Shown here one piece after another: positions 52,001-58,203 of a stretch of 64,000 nt of DNA. Every line of letters begins with the position of its first letter. Within the stretch, counting starts at the first letter, position 1. The position numbers and the translations under genes are program-made. The notes beneath the pieces are model-generated. The model was not told where the DNA came from. It ran no database searches and was given only the letters and a program-made list of their open reading frames with translations. The DNA is from JAHBNG01 sp039028975. Its GTDB lineage: Bacteria; Chloroflexota; Anaerolineae; Caldilineales; Caldilineaceae. Location of the stretch: positions 1-64,000 of the forward strand of contig JBCCHB010000068.1 of the NCBI GenBank assembly GCA_039028975.1. The letters run 5' to 3'.

Positions 52001-54840
52001 GGCATAAAGTCAACGGCAGGATTGAAGTTGATGATATTCTCTTCTAGCTTGGGCGTGCCTGTCGTAAAATCAAAGTCGCCCTGAAGACCCGTCTCATCAA
52101 CCCAGCTTGTGACCTGTGTGCCGTCATCGGCAATCTGACCGTCAGCGCGCACCCAGTATTGTAGGTTGGTCCCCACGCCACCCGGTGCCGTGACAATCCC
52201 AGCAAAGGTCAGGTAGTCACCGTCGCTAAGCGTGACGCCGCTGGCGCACATGTGGTTTTCGCTGTTGATCACTTTGGGCGTGAGTTCGGTCTCGGTGTTG
52301 CCGCTAGCAAAGGTATTGTCGCTGGCGTTAACAACCAGATGGCTGCGAAATTCCGTGCCACGATTGCTGAGTACGCAGACTTCAACGCTACCGACCGAGT
52401 TGGCATTGGCAACCTGCCAGACCCGGTTCATGCGTTTGTCGGCGGCAGTGGTACTCGAAAATGCCTCAGTCAGCAGGGGTGTGCCTCCATCGTTACCCCA
52501 CATGAGAAACTGTCTTGTGTTGCTAAAGGTGCCTGTAGCAGCTTGGTTGTTATCAGCATGGGTACCGATGGCGATGCTCAGTACGGTGTCGTCATGAACG
52601 CTGCGCGACTGCTTCTGATAAAGCGCGCCGCTGTCGTCGCGGCCGATGCCGGCAACATCGTTATGATAGGTGGCGTTGTTCCAGATGGTTGCGCCGCCCG
52701 AATCGACATATGTCAAGGGGATGCCGTTGTCGCCCAACGTAATGCCGTATTTGATGGCCAGCGCGCTGTTGACTTGGTCACGTTCAGCCGTGGTCAGCAT
52801 GCGATCAAAGAGCAGAATTTCAGCAATGGAGCCGTTGAAGTAGGTGTTGTTGTTGTAGCCGATATAGCTATGTGCGCCATCTTGGGTAGAGAAGTTAGTC
52901 GTGTTCGAGTTGCTGGTAAACTGCACGATACCGTCGAATTTGGCCTGCCAGTCATTTGTCGCGCTATGCACGTTGTAGATGTGGGGATCCTGCACGTTGC
53001 GCACCGGTCCACCCGCAGGTGGATTCTGAGTATCCCAATTTCTACGAGTGTCAGAACCGAAGGTATCGTAGACGTTTCGGGTGCTGTGGTCGTAGTATCC
53101 GCTGGCGGCCGTACCGGCAAATTGGCCTGGGTAGCCCGTGTCTGCGGTTGGCGTATCCGTATTTTTCAGAACGTAGAAGATTTCACCTTCTGTTGCGGAT
53201 AGAATAAAGCGCTTATTGGTATAGCGCAGGTACTCGTTGGGCGTGAAGTCGACGGCTGGATTGTAGTTGAAGATGTTCTCTTCAAGCTTTGGCGTACCCG
53301 TAGGGGTATCAAAATCGCCCTGAAGTCCCGTCTCATCCAGCCAGCTCGTAACCTGGGTTCCATCGTCAATGAGCTGCCCATCAGCCCGCACCCAATATTG
53401 GAGGTTTGTACCCACGCCACCTGGAGCCGTGCTAATACCACCGATGGTGAAGTAGGAGCCGTCAGCCAAGGTGACGCCGCTGGCGCACATGTAGGGCTGG
53501 CTGTTGATCGTTTTGGCTGATAGAGGCGTCTCTGTGTTGCCGCCAGCGAAGCTGTTGTCGCTAGGGTTGGTAATGAGGTGGCTGCGGTTGGCCACACCAG
53601 AACTGTTCAGAACACAGAACTCAGTAGCCCCAACCGACCCAGCATTTCCGACCTGCCAGACGCGACTCATGCGTGAATCAAATCCGCCACCGCTGAAGTT
53701 AACGTTGAAGTCGGTCGACCCATCGTCGTTGCCCCAGAGCAAAAATTGTCCGTCGCTAAGGACGTTGCTGTTGTCAGCGTTGGTTGGCTCTACTGCGCCA
53801 ATCCCGATGGCGATGATACCATCTGGACTGCTGCTTATAGATTGACGTTGGTCAAGGCCAGAAGCGCTGTCCGCACCGATGCCCGTCACATCATTCTGGT
53901 AGCTGCTGTTGGCTGTGGCATCCCAAATAGTTGCGCCAGCCGAACTGACATAGTCACCTGTAAGGCTGATGCCGTACTTTAGCGCCAGGTACGATTCGAC
54001 TTTGGCGCGGTCGGCGGCAGAGAGATCAGCCGAATACATCATCACTTCTGCAATATCGCCGCCGTAGTACCAACTGCTCGGCTGATAGCCACCAATATCG
54101 AGTACGCTGTTTGCACCGTTGAAGTCGATGGTGGTCTGATTGGAGGTGAGTTCAGCGCCGTTGCGCGAGATACTGTGAACGCGATTGGCAGCCGTGACGT
54201 CATGCTTAAAGCGCGTCGAGTAGAGGTACGGCGTGTTAAGCTCACCGATGTTAGCAGTGTTGGACCGATAGCCACTCCAAAATGCGCTCTCAATATTGCC
54301 GTTGTATGGTGCAAAGAGGATCTGCTGGCCTCGATTGGTGTTCTCACCATAGATTGAATTGACGCCACTTGTTTGGGCGCTGGAGACAACGGCAAAGATG
54401 CTGTAGGCCTGATTGCTGGTCGATGCCTTCCAGTAGCCCACCGCGTTACGCAGATAGTCATTCGATCCGTCGAAGGTGACAACCGGATGAAAGTTCATGA
54501 AATTTCCGGTTGTGGGCTGGCTAGCGGCTGTAGTCTGGGAAATATCGAGCGATGAAGCGCTGCTGTCATCCCAAGCAGTCACCGCACTGCCGCTTGTGGT
54601 CAGGCCGCTGTCGGCTTTAAACCACCACGCCAGATCGGTATCGACACCACCTGGCCCTGTGCCTTGAGCAGAAGCGCTGAATGATTCAGGCAAGAAATGT
54701 CCAACCGACGAAGTTAGCCTTTCGGGTATAGTGGATTGCAAAACGCCCTGGGAAACCAACCCACCCTGGAAGAGGATAATCAGGGCGATGATGGTCAATC
54801 TGGTAATGCGGTAGAATTGATTTGTTTGTTTGTCCGACAT
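40009..54840 (-). CDS. Giant secreted LamG/DUF8202-like, SdrD-B, DUF11 surface protein (4943 aa)
   Basis: AGGAG ten bases before the ATG at 54840 supports the start. The leader has a hydrophobic core (LTIIALIILF) and a delayed cleavage-like motif (SFSASAQG, about 58). Six LamG/DUF8202-like modules begin near residues 60, 470, 883, 1297, 1717 and 2473; the second and third are close duplicates. Calcium-type Asp repeats (DTDGDNIVDLNDVDDDNDG) lie at about 2133 and 2333. An SdrD B-like domain (2880), propeller-like region (2980-3490), a second SdrD B-like domain (3493) and DUF11 domains (about 3640, 3800, 3950, 4107, 4303, 4650) follow. A GEVED-like domain (about 4470-4640; VDFNANGVFTDTGEF) precedes the last DUF11. 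The shared C-terminal domain starts near 4790 and reaches IYLPLLSQ, but a Gln/Thr/Asn-rich tail of about 40 residues follows, ending IYMPVSP. Probably an extracellular, possibly polysaccharide-binding, adhesin. The open frame is uninterrupted over 14.8 kb. Confidence 0.85.
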   Translation of the reverse strand: MSDKQTNQFYRITRLTIIALIILFQGGLVSQGVLQSTIPERLTSSVGHFLPESFSASAQGTGPGGVDTDLAWWFKADSGLTTSGSAVTAWDDSSASSLDISQTTAASQPTTGNFMNFHPVVTFDGSNDYLRNAVGYWKASTSNQAYSIFAVVSSAQTSGVNSIYGENTNRGQQILFAPYNGNIESAFWSGYRSNTANIGELNTPYLYSTRFKHDVTAANRVHSISRNGAELTSNQTTIDFNGANSVLDIGGYQPSSWYYGGDIAEVMMYSADLSAADRAKVESYLALKYGISLTGDYVSSAGATIWDATANSSYQNDVTGIGADSASGLDQRQSISSSPDGIIAIGIGAVEPTNADNSNVLSDGQFLLWGNDDGSTDFNVNFSGGGFDSRMSRVWQVGNAGSVGATEFCVLNSSGVANRSHLITNPSDNSFAGGNTETPLSAKTINSQPYMCASGVTLADGSYFTIGGISTAPGGVGTNLQYWVRADGQLIDDGTQVTSWLDETGLQGDFDTPTGTPKLEENIFNYNPAVDFTPNEYLRYTNKRFILSATEGEIFYVLKNTDTPTADTGYPGQFAGTAASGYYDHSTRNVYDTFGSDTRRNWDTQNPPAGGPVRNVQDPHIYNVHSATNDWQAKFDGIVQFTSNSNTTNFSTQDGAHSYIGYNNNTYFNGSIAEILLFDRMLTTAERDQVNSALAIKYGITLGDNGIPLTYVDSGGATIWNNATYHNDVAGIGRDDSGALYQKQSRSVHDDTVLSIAIGTHADNNQAATGTFSNTRQFLMWGNDGGTPLLTEAFSSTTAADKRMNRVWQVANANSVGSVEVCVLSNRGTEFRSHLVVNASDNTFASGNTETELTPKVINSENHMCASGVTLSDGDYLTFAGIVTAPGGVGTNLQYWVRADGQIADDGTQVTSWVDETGLQGDFDFTTGTPKLEENIINFNPAVDFMPNEYLRYTSKRFILSATEGEIFYVLQNTDTPTADTGYPGQFAGTAASGYYDHSTRNVYDTFGSDTRRNWDTQNPPAGGPPRNAQDPHIYNVHSATNDWQAKFDGIVQFTTNSNTTNFSTQDNTHSYIGYNNNTYFNGSIAEILLFDRKLTDGERDQVNSALALKYGITFGANGVPKTYVDSSGATIWNNATYHNDVAGIGRDDSGALYQRQSGSVHPDSLVSIGLDSIAATNQTNTGTFNSDNQFLIWGHQGGVAGMTQAHSGSTFDRRFDRVWQVKNTNSTGAVEICVRNNTGLESRTHLLVNNSDPGFAPGTTTEHALSAKTVNGQDHMCVSGITLANDTFFTFGGIVTAPGAVAVDLELWLKADAGVTEAGGNAITEWVDQTSAHTPATYTGDPDLLDSGADLLNFNPVVEFDSDDLVSWTGDTFANSFTAGEMFVVGKEAEPDTTAHRTLAYFGGNGDPYYSYSAGRVYLTFGSSDRKVWIPKDTATAASEGLTGVTITGPDRLTTNYHILNEASAPNDWHGAFDGIIAAQDTVHTVSFAGASKVGDGDNSRIAEVLLYDRKLTNTERHQVNSALAIKYGITLGENGSPITYTNSAGTVIWDNSTYHNDVAGIGRDDSGALEQKQSRSINNESMVTIGLGAIDLSNAANVSTFSSDLQYLIWGHDGGVAGMTQSYASPSTTFDRRFDRVWQASNTNSVGAVEVCVWNNTGLESRTNLLVNASDPAFAPGTTTEHALSAKTINGQDHMCASGITLTDGDYFTFGGIVTAPGGVAVDLEFWLKADGQIVDSGVAVTNWTDETGTHGSFTAISSAPSFQENVFNFNPAVNFDGDDYFTYGGQMLIPTATDGEIFYVLRNNGASNTADGYPGQFGGSGSPTVHYDYSNAQIYDTFGSTVRYIWDPQAPVSGPAQNVRQPHVYNVYSAPNDWAASFDGLVNYESSSNTVNFASAHSPAIHVGAASSAVFKGDIAEVILYGRKLSATERLSVNSSLAIKYGITLGDPTVPLSYTNSGGTTIWDVTTHSTYHNDVAGIGRDDSSALDQRQSHSVNDSAILTIGLGEIVTSTAQHSTSFSADNQYLIWGHSGAETVGTGDALTTQVTDTGINAWMMRKWVAQETGSVDTTLIQFPVSAASNGLDPNVPLYLITADDSGFTTNVITNVVSLNGSIFEISHNFDGVTYFTFGQNLPDTDGDNIVDLNDVDDDNDGILDENEGHTCGVDLRTLTFNGSVPLTTPSASSMTVTGVNSWHTSYSDQPLTLPVHFEYLKADDNVAVMFGLHPTSASQVTTNWNDGGEKLYHGADGNVYGYITTNWNFTHNAVDGELYEIDIDETGYITFKIGGVIKHQSQGAASDYRLSVTSVAGHNAIISDVVLTDANTGQSSCTPTHTDADNIADHLDLDSDGDGIPDNIEAQTTAGFIAPSGTVSTTGEYQGLYDNYGTGFVPVDTDGDGTPDFMDLDSNDLAGADTFDASLVLDSADDDQDGLDNAIDTDDAGHGPVNAGITDVSATYPIIGNNVGWRFRPAPGGIAADLEIWLKADAGVLESGGNVSQWNNQSDAVDGPVTDIGTPVLNPASVNFNPAIAFDSDRMIFPLTGLNSVGTGDYDLFFVAQSNVTSDGTLYSMQACTAPIFQHFLSNQSYKHRTTSSPIDTVSANGYWDMLEGGRVSGQKRTFSNSNGTPLITSSTHDLTRSLAAVMGQRRVCGDAAPLNGQIAEVIAYTASVDAERNKIESYLALKYGLTLNNTQLMSYTTSTGVTTWDATANSAYHNDVAGIGFDLSTALDQRISGSTAPGGIVTVATTDDFTSANSDSSRISVNPDSFLIWGHNGLDATTWLTDTIASGYPSGKARLTREWLVQETGSVGPVSIGVQVDDATTDLPEVLGVLYLIVDSDADGDFSDEAAQRMVAQGGGLYTIANVDLSDGMKFTFGTAGGGVRGAVFQDNDTDGQIDADEPGVEGIIVTAVDASGTMTSTTTDPEGKFVFLNSGLEGETRITFELPGATTQGFFISMNNGPLDHLTSSVVGDNNTTAVQFAHVGDGWTVATAGFTPVDRPSPCPNPTVATVCYDNGLGSADPGWFSFPYQPGPSSYSAEAPSNQMGAVWGTAFDANIGQLYTGATLKRHVGLGPLADYNGTDTYTVDGVYVVQYSGGSGSFNPATPGFTLQGVNGIDLGTVQRHPDTNELLDDDYEIMASGASIDLDGFNKAGTVGFGNADVFNGELWLVNVHQGALIQVDTSGLPLNGGPAPAGNVTQHMIPDPGCSNGEFRPWALTFYNGLGFLGLVCSAETSQNTADLHAYIQTFNPSNIGDGFVNVIDFPLDYTREIAQDGGVWAGNAQNQGWFPWARTPADVQGSFAAKLSYPQAILSDIDFTADGNMVIGFMDRWGIQTTVTDPSPLTGANYTAITAGDLMYACQIGTNIWVMEGDTGCTAFSEPGGVQRLRNDGPFGGGEFFFGDTHMLCHGANLTFEDLTGSACVIGNNIIATNFGQFSEGGNVYTAGMRQFDATTGALTGYYGFPTTLPCVSAANGSEASLNNGVGELTCLCPALPVEIGNRVWIDYNLNGEQDPGEPPIQGVTVEILDAGNTVIGSAITDARGEYYFSSDSGTSTSNTKYNLPIPGAGVSVRIPNATGGSQQSPLDGLMLTLDNQGTNDEIDSDATMTGDNAVINVDTPGGTIDHTYDFGFAPDTWDIALRKTVPVQYAAPGDTVVFSIEVFNQVGGPMDNIALIDYVPAGLTVNDANWTPTTLTGPGTISRTLTAGAELPAEGLLPGQSVVVNVTMQIDGGLADNTVLTNKTEVSSVTDINGNPFTDRDSTPDSVDDDTVVDDIIDNTGGDEDDHDVAVVTVTAQTDVYDLALRKTTAQSVVSEGDDVLFTITVFNQGTSPANGIQLVDRYPAGFTLSPNEANWTDQGDGTATRTLTTLLAPGESINVSILLRAGTTLGTLQNYAEIKQDNGDDLDSQPEDDENDDNGDPLIDDITSDNGTNDEDDHDVAEVTVRRFDLALRKQPAATQAAVTAPGADVIFVIDVFNQGSVDAYDITIVDYLTDTLTLSENDTNGWIEGNPNQVINSIPGPLAPGSSERLTITLHVTDTAALGLMNNYAEIVQASDTPAAPPVEDADSTPDDGNGNDLLVDDEINNDGTTDEDDHDIASVTLGEFDLALTKVYTNDEGNPASGGNPTDAIIGVGERVTFTLEVTNQGDVTAYDIRVTDNSPKGLIIDDSSLEYNIARGWQVTSDQQGHFVFPGPLEPGESVSTHVVIFAVGPASPFYPVGGLVGTQTVWGEISFASYAPGGGSILDIDSIPDTDETNDPGGQPNSPADNYIDGNGTGTIGDGVAATDEDDHDPAQVTVVETFDLAIIKYPLVDAMGGNVLPVVEPGDIITYEYLIINQGVLDAQDITLIEHIPESLILADNNWTPTGPNTATRTHSNINLAPNQGYTDTIRFQINPAIAVSTIYTNIIEIADATGPGGDPNVVDIDSVPDTDGFNEMVIKDDFFTDNFLADPALFDEDDHDIAILMTQINDWGDNPDASVGQGTGDYGTLLADNGPRHLIVEGLHLGTLIDGEVDGIPTTDADGDNNDQINDEDGINLADLFFVEGNTATVRANATNTTTTPAVLYGFVDFNANGVFTDTGEFVTTTVPAGSLNVEFNLNFGTVPANGVTDSYARFRLSTDTGLDAQGVASDGEIEDYPVTISSVNANPSLALSKVYNGIGEVRTNEIISFTIRITNTGDVPLTTLPLEDRFSRAFLTYESATPAPDTVANSVLTWDDLLANDQDGLAVNESISVDVFFRTSTDTTLLPAIAPCTRSGETPNLARSIGARGSGVTVVTDGDDQDCDSVQIVNPTATLLAKGRLQQTPDGVLISWQIVDERNVAGFNIWHTDGISSERRNRQLILAPVIGQRDVGYEWLDVGAILGQDDIYVLEIVYEDGSSRREMIGVVQGVEIYLPLLSQQTSQTSAVNAQTAQNETDLSGKQTDNDLTRPEKIYMPVSP
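50960..53440 (-). repeat. Tandem duplication of a 1,239-bp coding module
   Basis: Corresponding points in the second and third N-terminal modules of the 4943-aa protein are 1,239 bp (413 codons) apart, for example gtaggtgttgttgttgtagcc at 51601 and 52840. DNA identity is visibly high over several hundred bases around these points. The other modules of the same protein are much more diverged, so this pair is a recent duplication or is kept alike by gene conversion. Confidence 0.8.
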
Positions 54841-55196
54841 TTATTGCTGACTCCTGAAGCATGTGTTTCGAGCTGTGCAAATAGCGAGCAGTGCATGTCT
54901 ACTGAAACTCAAATAGCCCAAAAGGTGATGGCTGTTGTCTCCCACCACAGGTAAATGGGCAGATCAATAGGCAAAGATCTGTGCTCAATTATCGAAGGAC
55001 TTTATGACAATGGTGTACGACTTGAGCAGGATCTCACTCAAGAAGGGTGTTGCTGTAGTGGCGCCCTAAATATAGATAGACAGACGCTCTTATTTGGGCG
55101 CGTAATGATGGGGAGGAGAAAAGTAAATGGAAAACTCAAAGAATTCGTGTCGCATTCTAAAAGTTGGTGACGATAGAATAACACGCGTATCCTAAT

Positions 55197-55600
55197 TCTA
55201 CATCTGTCATTTTATGTAAATGCGTCAAATAATAGGGCTTTTTTTTGAGGATTCGAGAGGGGATAGAGTGGCAATCGGTGGTTAGTACAATATAAGTAGA
55301 CCGCAATGTCAATGAGAGATTCTTCGGTTCCTCAGAATGACATTGCGATCGACTTCATATCAACGCTAATGGATGCACCCACTGTGTCGCTTGGGGTCAG
55401 AGCTGCGTTTAGGCTGTTATACTGCGGTCGTTTTGAAAATAGGAGTTTTCCGTCATTTTACCAGAATGACCAAAATCTTGTTTTCAAACGGAGCTAAGTC
55501 CAGGATCATTCGAATAGCGGAGACTGCGATGCACGGCTTGCGGCTAACTTAGTCAACCTGGCAGAAAGTCGCCATGCGTTGCAGACGGAGCGGTCTTATT
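55197..55600. repeat. Intergenic repeat module with hairpins, copy 2
   Basis: It shares with copy 1 the start atctgtcattttatgtaa, then caaataataggg-c-TTTTTTTT, a hairpin at the same relative place (cgcaatgtca 55302-55311/tgacattgcg 55338-55347) and gatcattcgaatagcggagactgc. A loose inverted repeat (gactgcgatgcacggc ... gccatgcgttgcagac) closes it. The hairpin arms differ in sequence from copy 1, and about 130 bp of extra sequence separates the two halves. Confidence 0.65.
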
Positions 55601-55843
55601 TGAACAGTATTATAGCTAAGTCTGGTATGTTGTTACCTAAATTCTGATAGTAATTTTTGCAGACTGTATCCGACTGAGTAAACTTATTCTAAATCATCAA
55701 TACTTCAGTAACGGCGTGCGCGTAATTTGCCTTGAGAAATGTATATGGCAAAAACAACTAATTGTCAATAGTGAAAAATTGCACAAGCTCAAATTCAGAG
55801 CCAAATTCACTGTCAATTCCCTGTCAATGTCCGAAACCGACGG

Positions 55844-55872
55844 TTGGATAGTTGGGTAAGTAAATGTATAAT
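55844..55872 (+). promoter_or_regulatory. Putative sigma70-type promoter for the metabolic cluster
   Basis: A perfect TATAAT (55867-55872) lies 17 bp after a weak TTGGAT -35 (55844-55849). Transcription would begin about 30 nt before the sialidase-like ATG at 55909 and could continue into the dehydrogenase gene. Confidence 0.5.
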
Positions 55873-55908
55873 ATTAGCTGATAAGCATCCCATCCAAAGG
55901 AGAACTAT

Positions 55909-57000
55909 ATGGAATATATCACGATCTACAGGGAACCTGGGCGATACGCCGGTTGGCCTGCTAACTATGGCATCTGGAATTGGGGCAACGAAATTGTGGT
56001 CGGCTTTACGCTTGGCTATATGAACCCAGACGAAGTCTTCCACACTCGAGATAAGAGCAAACCCTTTATTAGCATGCAGGCCCGTAGCCTAGATGGCGGG
56101 CAAAGCTGGGATGTCCACGGGACACCCTGCCGTACCCCCGGCAATCGCGGACTCTCAGCAGATGAGCATATGAACCCAGGCATGGGCGTCGGTGATGCAT
56201 TGGATGGCGAGAACGCGCCCATGGATTGCCCTGGCGGGATCGATTTTAGTCACCCTGACTTTGCCCTCATGTGCGCCAAGACCGGATTAAAAGCTGGCGT
56301 CTCTTCATTCTTTTATACATCCATGGATCGATGTCGCTCTTGGCAGGGGCCGTACAAACTCCCCATGTACGACCAAACCGGTATTGCAGCCCGAACAGAT
56401 TACCAGATCACCAATGCCAAGACATGCACCCTCTTTCTAACCGCCAACAAGCAGAATGGACGCGAAGGCCGCATCTTTTGTGCACGCACCGAGAATGGTG
56501 GTGAATCCTTTGACTTTCTCTCCTTTATCGGCCCTGAACCGGCTGGCTTCGACATCATGCCCGCTAGCGTCCGTCTTGCAGATGGCCGCATGCTGGTTGC
56601 CATCCGAGTACAGGGAGAAGGGAGTGATTTCCAGAGCGCCAAGAACTGGATCGATCTCTATCAGAGCGATGATGATGGGAAAACGTGGTCTTACTTTACC
56701 CGACCCGTTGCAGATACCGGAAAGGGGGGCAATCCGCCGACCTTAACGAAACTGCTTGATGGGCGACTCTGCCTGACCTATGGCTTCCGGGATGCACCCC
56801 ACCAGATGCGAGCGCGCCTCAGCGAGGATGGCGGTGCAACCTGGGGGGAGGATATTCTTCTATCTGTGCCCGCTGGCAACCACGATATTGGCTATCCACG
56901 TACCATCCAACGCCCTGATGGGACCATTGTAACCGTTTACTATTACAACGATTCGCCAGAGGGCGAGCGATATTTGGCCGCGACGTTATGGAAAGCGTAG
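55909..57000 (+). CDS. BNR/sialidase-family protein, cytoplasmic (363 aa)
   Basis: AAAGGAG six to seven bases before the ATG supports the start. The protein is a six-bladed propeller type with Asp-box (BNR) motifs: SLDGGQSW near residue 60, ENGGESF near 192, SDDDGKTW near 248 and SEDGGATW near 302. It has no signal peptide, unlike classical secreted sialidases, so it probably acts inside the cell or is a sialidase-fold protein of other specificity. Many such proteins in Chloroflexota and Planctomycetota are annotated exo-alpha-sialidase without proof. The arginine triad cannot be assigned confidently by eye. The dehydrogenase gene starts 35 nt downstream, suggesting one transcript. It may process a glycan-derived or sugar-acid substrate. 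Confidence 0.8.
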   Translation: MEYITIYREPGRYAGWPANYGIWNWGNEIVVGFTLGYMNPDEVFHTRDKSKPFISMQARSLDGGQSWDVHGTPCRTPGNRGLSADEHMNPGMGVGDALDGENAPMDCPGGIDFSHPDFALMCAKTGLKAGVSSFFYTSMDRCRSWQGPYKLPMYDQTGIAARTDYQITNAKTCTLFLTANKQNGREGRIFCARTENGGESFDFLSFIGPEPAGFDIMPASVRLADGRMLVAIRVQGEGSDFQSAKNWIDLYQSDDDGKTWSYFTRPVADTGKGGNPPTLTKLLDGRLCLTYGFRDAPHQMRARLSEDGGATWGEDILLSVPAGNHDIGYPRTIQRPDGTIVTVYYYNDSPEGERYLAATLWKA

Positions 57001-57035
57001 AAAACGATTCATCCTATCCAAGGGGGAAGCAACAA

Positions 57036-58067
57036 ATGAAAGCAGCTCTTTACAGAGACGTAGGCAAGATCGGGATAACAGAGGTAGAACGCCAAGTACC
57101 CCCCGAAGGCTTTGTGGAGGTGCAGGTAAAACAAGCTGGCATCTGTGGAAGTGACCTGCACTCCTACTTTGGCAATTGGGGGCAATCTCATACCCGTGCC
57201 CATGGTCACGAAACGTGCGGCATTGTGACCGCCGTTGGGGCTGGTGTTCGTGATTTCCAACTGGGTGACCGGGTGACCATCGAATGCTTTTCTCACTGTG
57301 GAGCGTGTCTCTACTGTGAAACTGGACTCTATAATCAGTGCCTGAATCGTAAAGGAGTCTCCCACGAGCAGCATGGTGGCTTTGCCGAATATACAGTTGC
57401 CCATGCCTCAGGTATCTTCAAGATTCCCGATGGGATGAGCGATGAAGAAGGTGCGCTGGTAGAGCCTTTGGCTGTAGGCGTGCGCGCCGTGGCTCAAGCC
57501 GAAGCAACTCATGCCGATCGGGTTCTTGTGGTCGGTGGCGGCACGATTGGGCTACTCTGTTTGGCTGTAGCCAAGGCAGTTGGAGTTAAAGAGTGCCTCA
57601 TCACCGCTAAATACCCTCAGCAGGTAGAGATAGCCAAGGAATTGGGTGCAGATCATGTTATTAATCTGTCCCAAGAGAACGTACGAGAGGTCATCAATGA
57701 ACGCACCCACAATCTAGGCATAGATGTGGTTATCGAGACTGTGGGAAGTGCAAGTGCTTTTGATGACGCCATTGCCGTAGTACGCAAACGGGGACGGGTG
57801 GTATTGGTGGCCGGTTATCACAAGCCGCTAGAAGTAGACTTGACCCGCATTGTCTGGTCCGAAGCGACCATCACCGGCTCCAACTGCTATGGATATAGTG
57901 GTTTCCAGACCGACTTTGATGCCGCCATCGAGCTAATTGCCAGCGGTAAAGTAGATGCTACCAAGATCGTCACCCATCGCTTCCCTCTGGATGACGTAAG
58001 CCAGGCATTCCAAGTAGCGGCGGATAAAGAGACGGGGTCGGTGAAAGTTCACTTGGTGGTGGAGTAG
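57036..58067 (+). CDS. Zinc-dependent medium-chain alcohol/polyol dehydrogenase (343 aa)
   Basis: I take the ATG at 57036 (MKAALYRDVG), preceded by GGGGGA; a further in-frame ATG at 56988 lies inside the upstream gene and gives a non-family extension. Catalytic zinc ligands are C37 (GICGSDLH), H58 and E59 (GHETCG). The structural zinc loop is CGACLYCETGLYNQC near residues 90-105. The NAD-binding Rossmann motif VVGGGTIGLL lies near 168-177. The family is the sorbitol/threonine dehydrogenase group of the MDR superfamily. Length is normal. It most likely oxidises a sugar, polyol or 3-hydroxy acid with NAD in the cytoplasm. Substrate is not determinable from sequence, but the neighbouring sugar-acid dehydratase suggests carbohydrate catabolism. 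Confidence 0.88.
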   Translation: MKAALYRDVGKIGITEVERQVPPEGFVEVQVKQAGICGSDLHSYFGNWGQSHTRAHGHETCGIVTAVGAGVRDFQLGDRVTIECFSHCGACLYCETGLYNQCLNRKGVSHEQHGGFAEYTVAHASGIFKIPDGMSDEEGALVEPLAVGVRAVAQAEATHADRVLVVGGGTIGLLCLAVAKAVGVKECLITAKYPQQVEIAKELGADHVINLSQENVREVINERTHNLGIDVVIETVGSASAFDDAIAVVRKRGRVVLVAGYHKPLEVDLTRIVWSEATITGSNCYGYSGFQTDFDAAIELIASGKVDATKIVTHRFPLDDVSQAFQVAADKETGSVKVHLVVE

Positions 58068-58203
58068 GTACAACTACCTAAGCAATGTTATATGTACTTG
58101 GCTCTGTCATAGATGATAATAATCTACCCGACTGAAATAGCACTGAACATCATACGTACTTAATATTCTGTAATGGTTTTATGAAATAAGAAAGTCTAAC
58201 ATT

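Larger units (their letters stand above)
54841..55908. other. Divergent intergenic region, 1.07 kb
   Basis: This region separates the minus-strand surface-gene array from the plus-strand metabolic genes. It holds the leader of the 4943-aa gene, a second copy of the repeat module (55197-55600) and a promoter for the sialidase-like gene. Short ORFs present (up to about 72 codons) have no recognisable products or ribosome sites. Confidence 0.6.
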
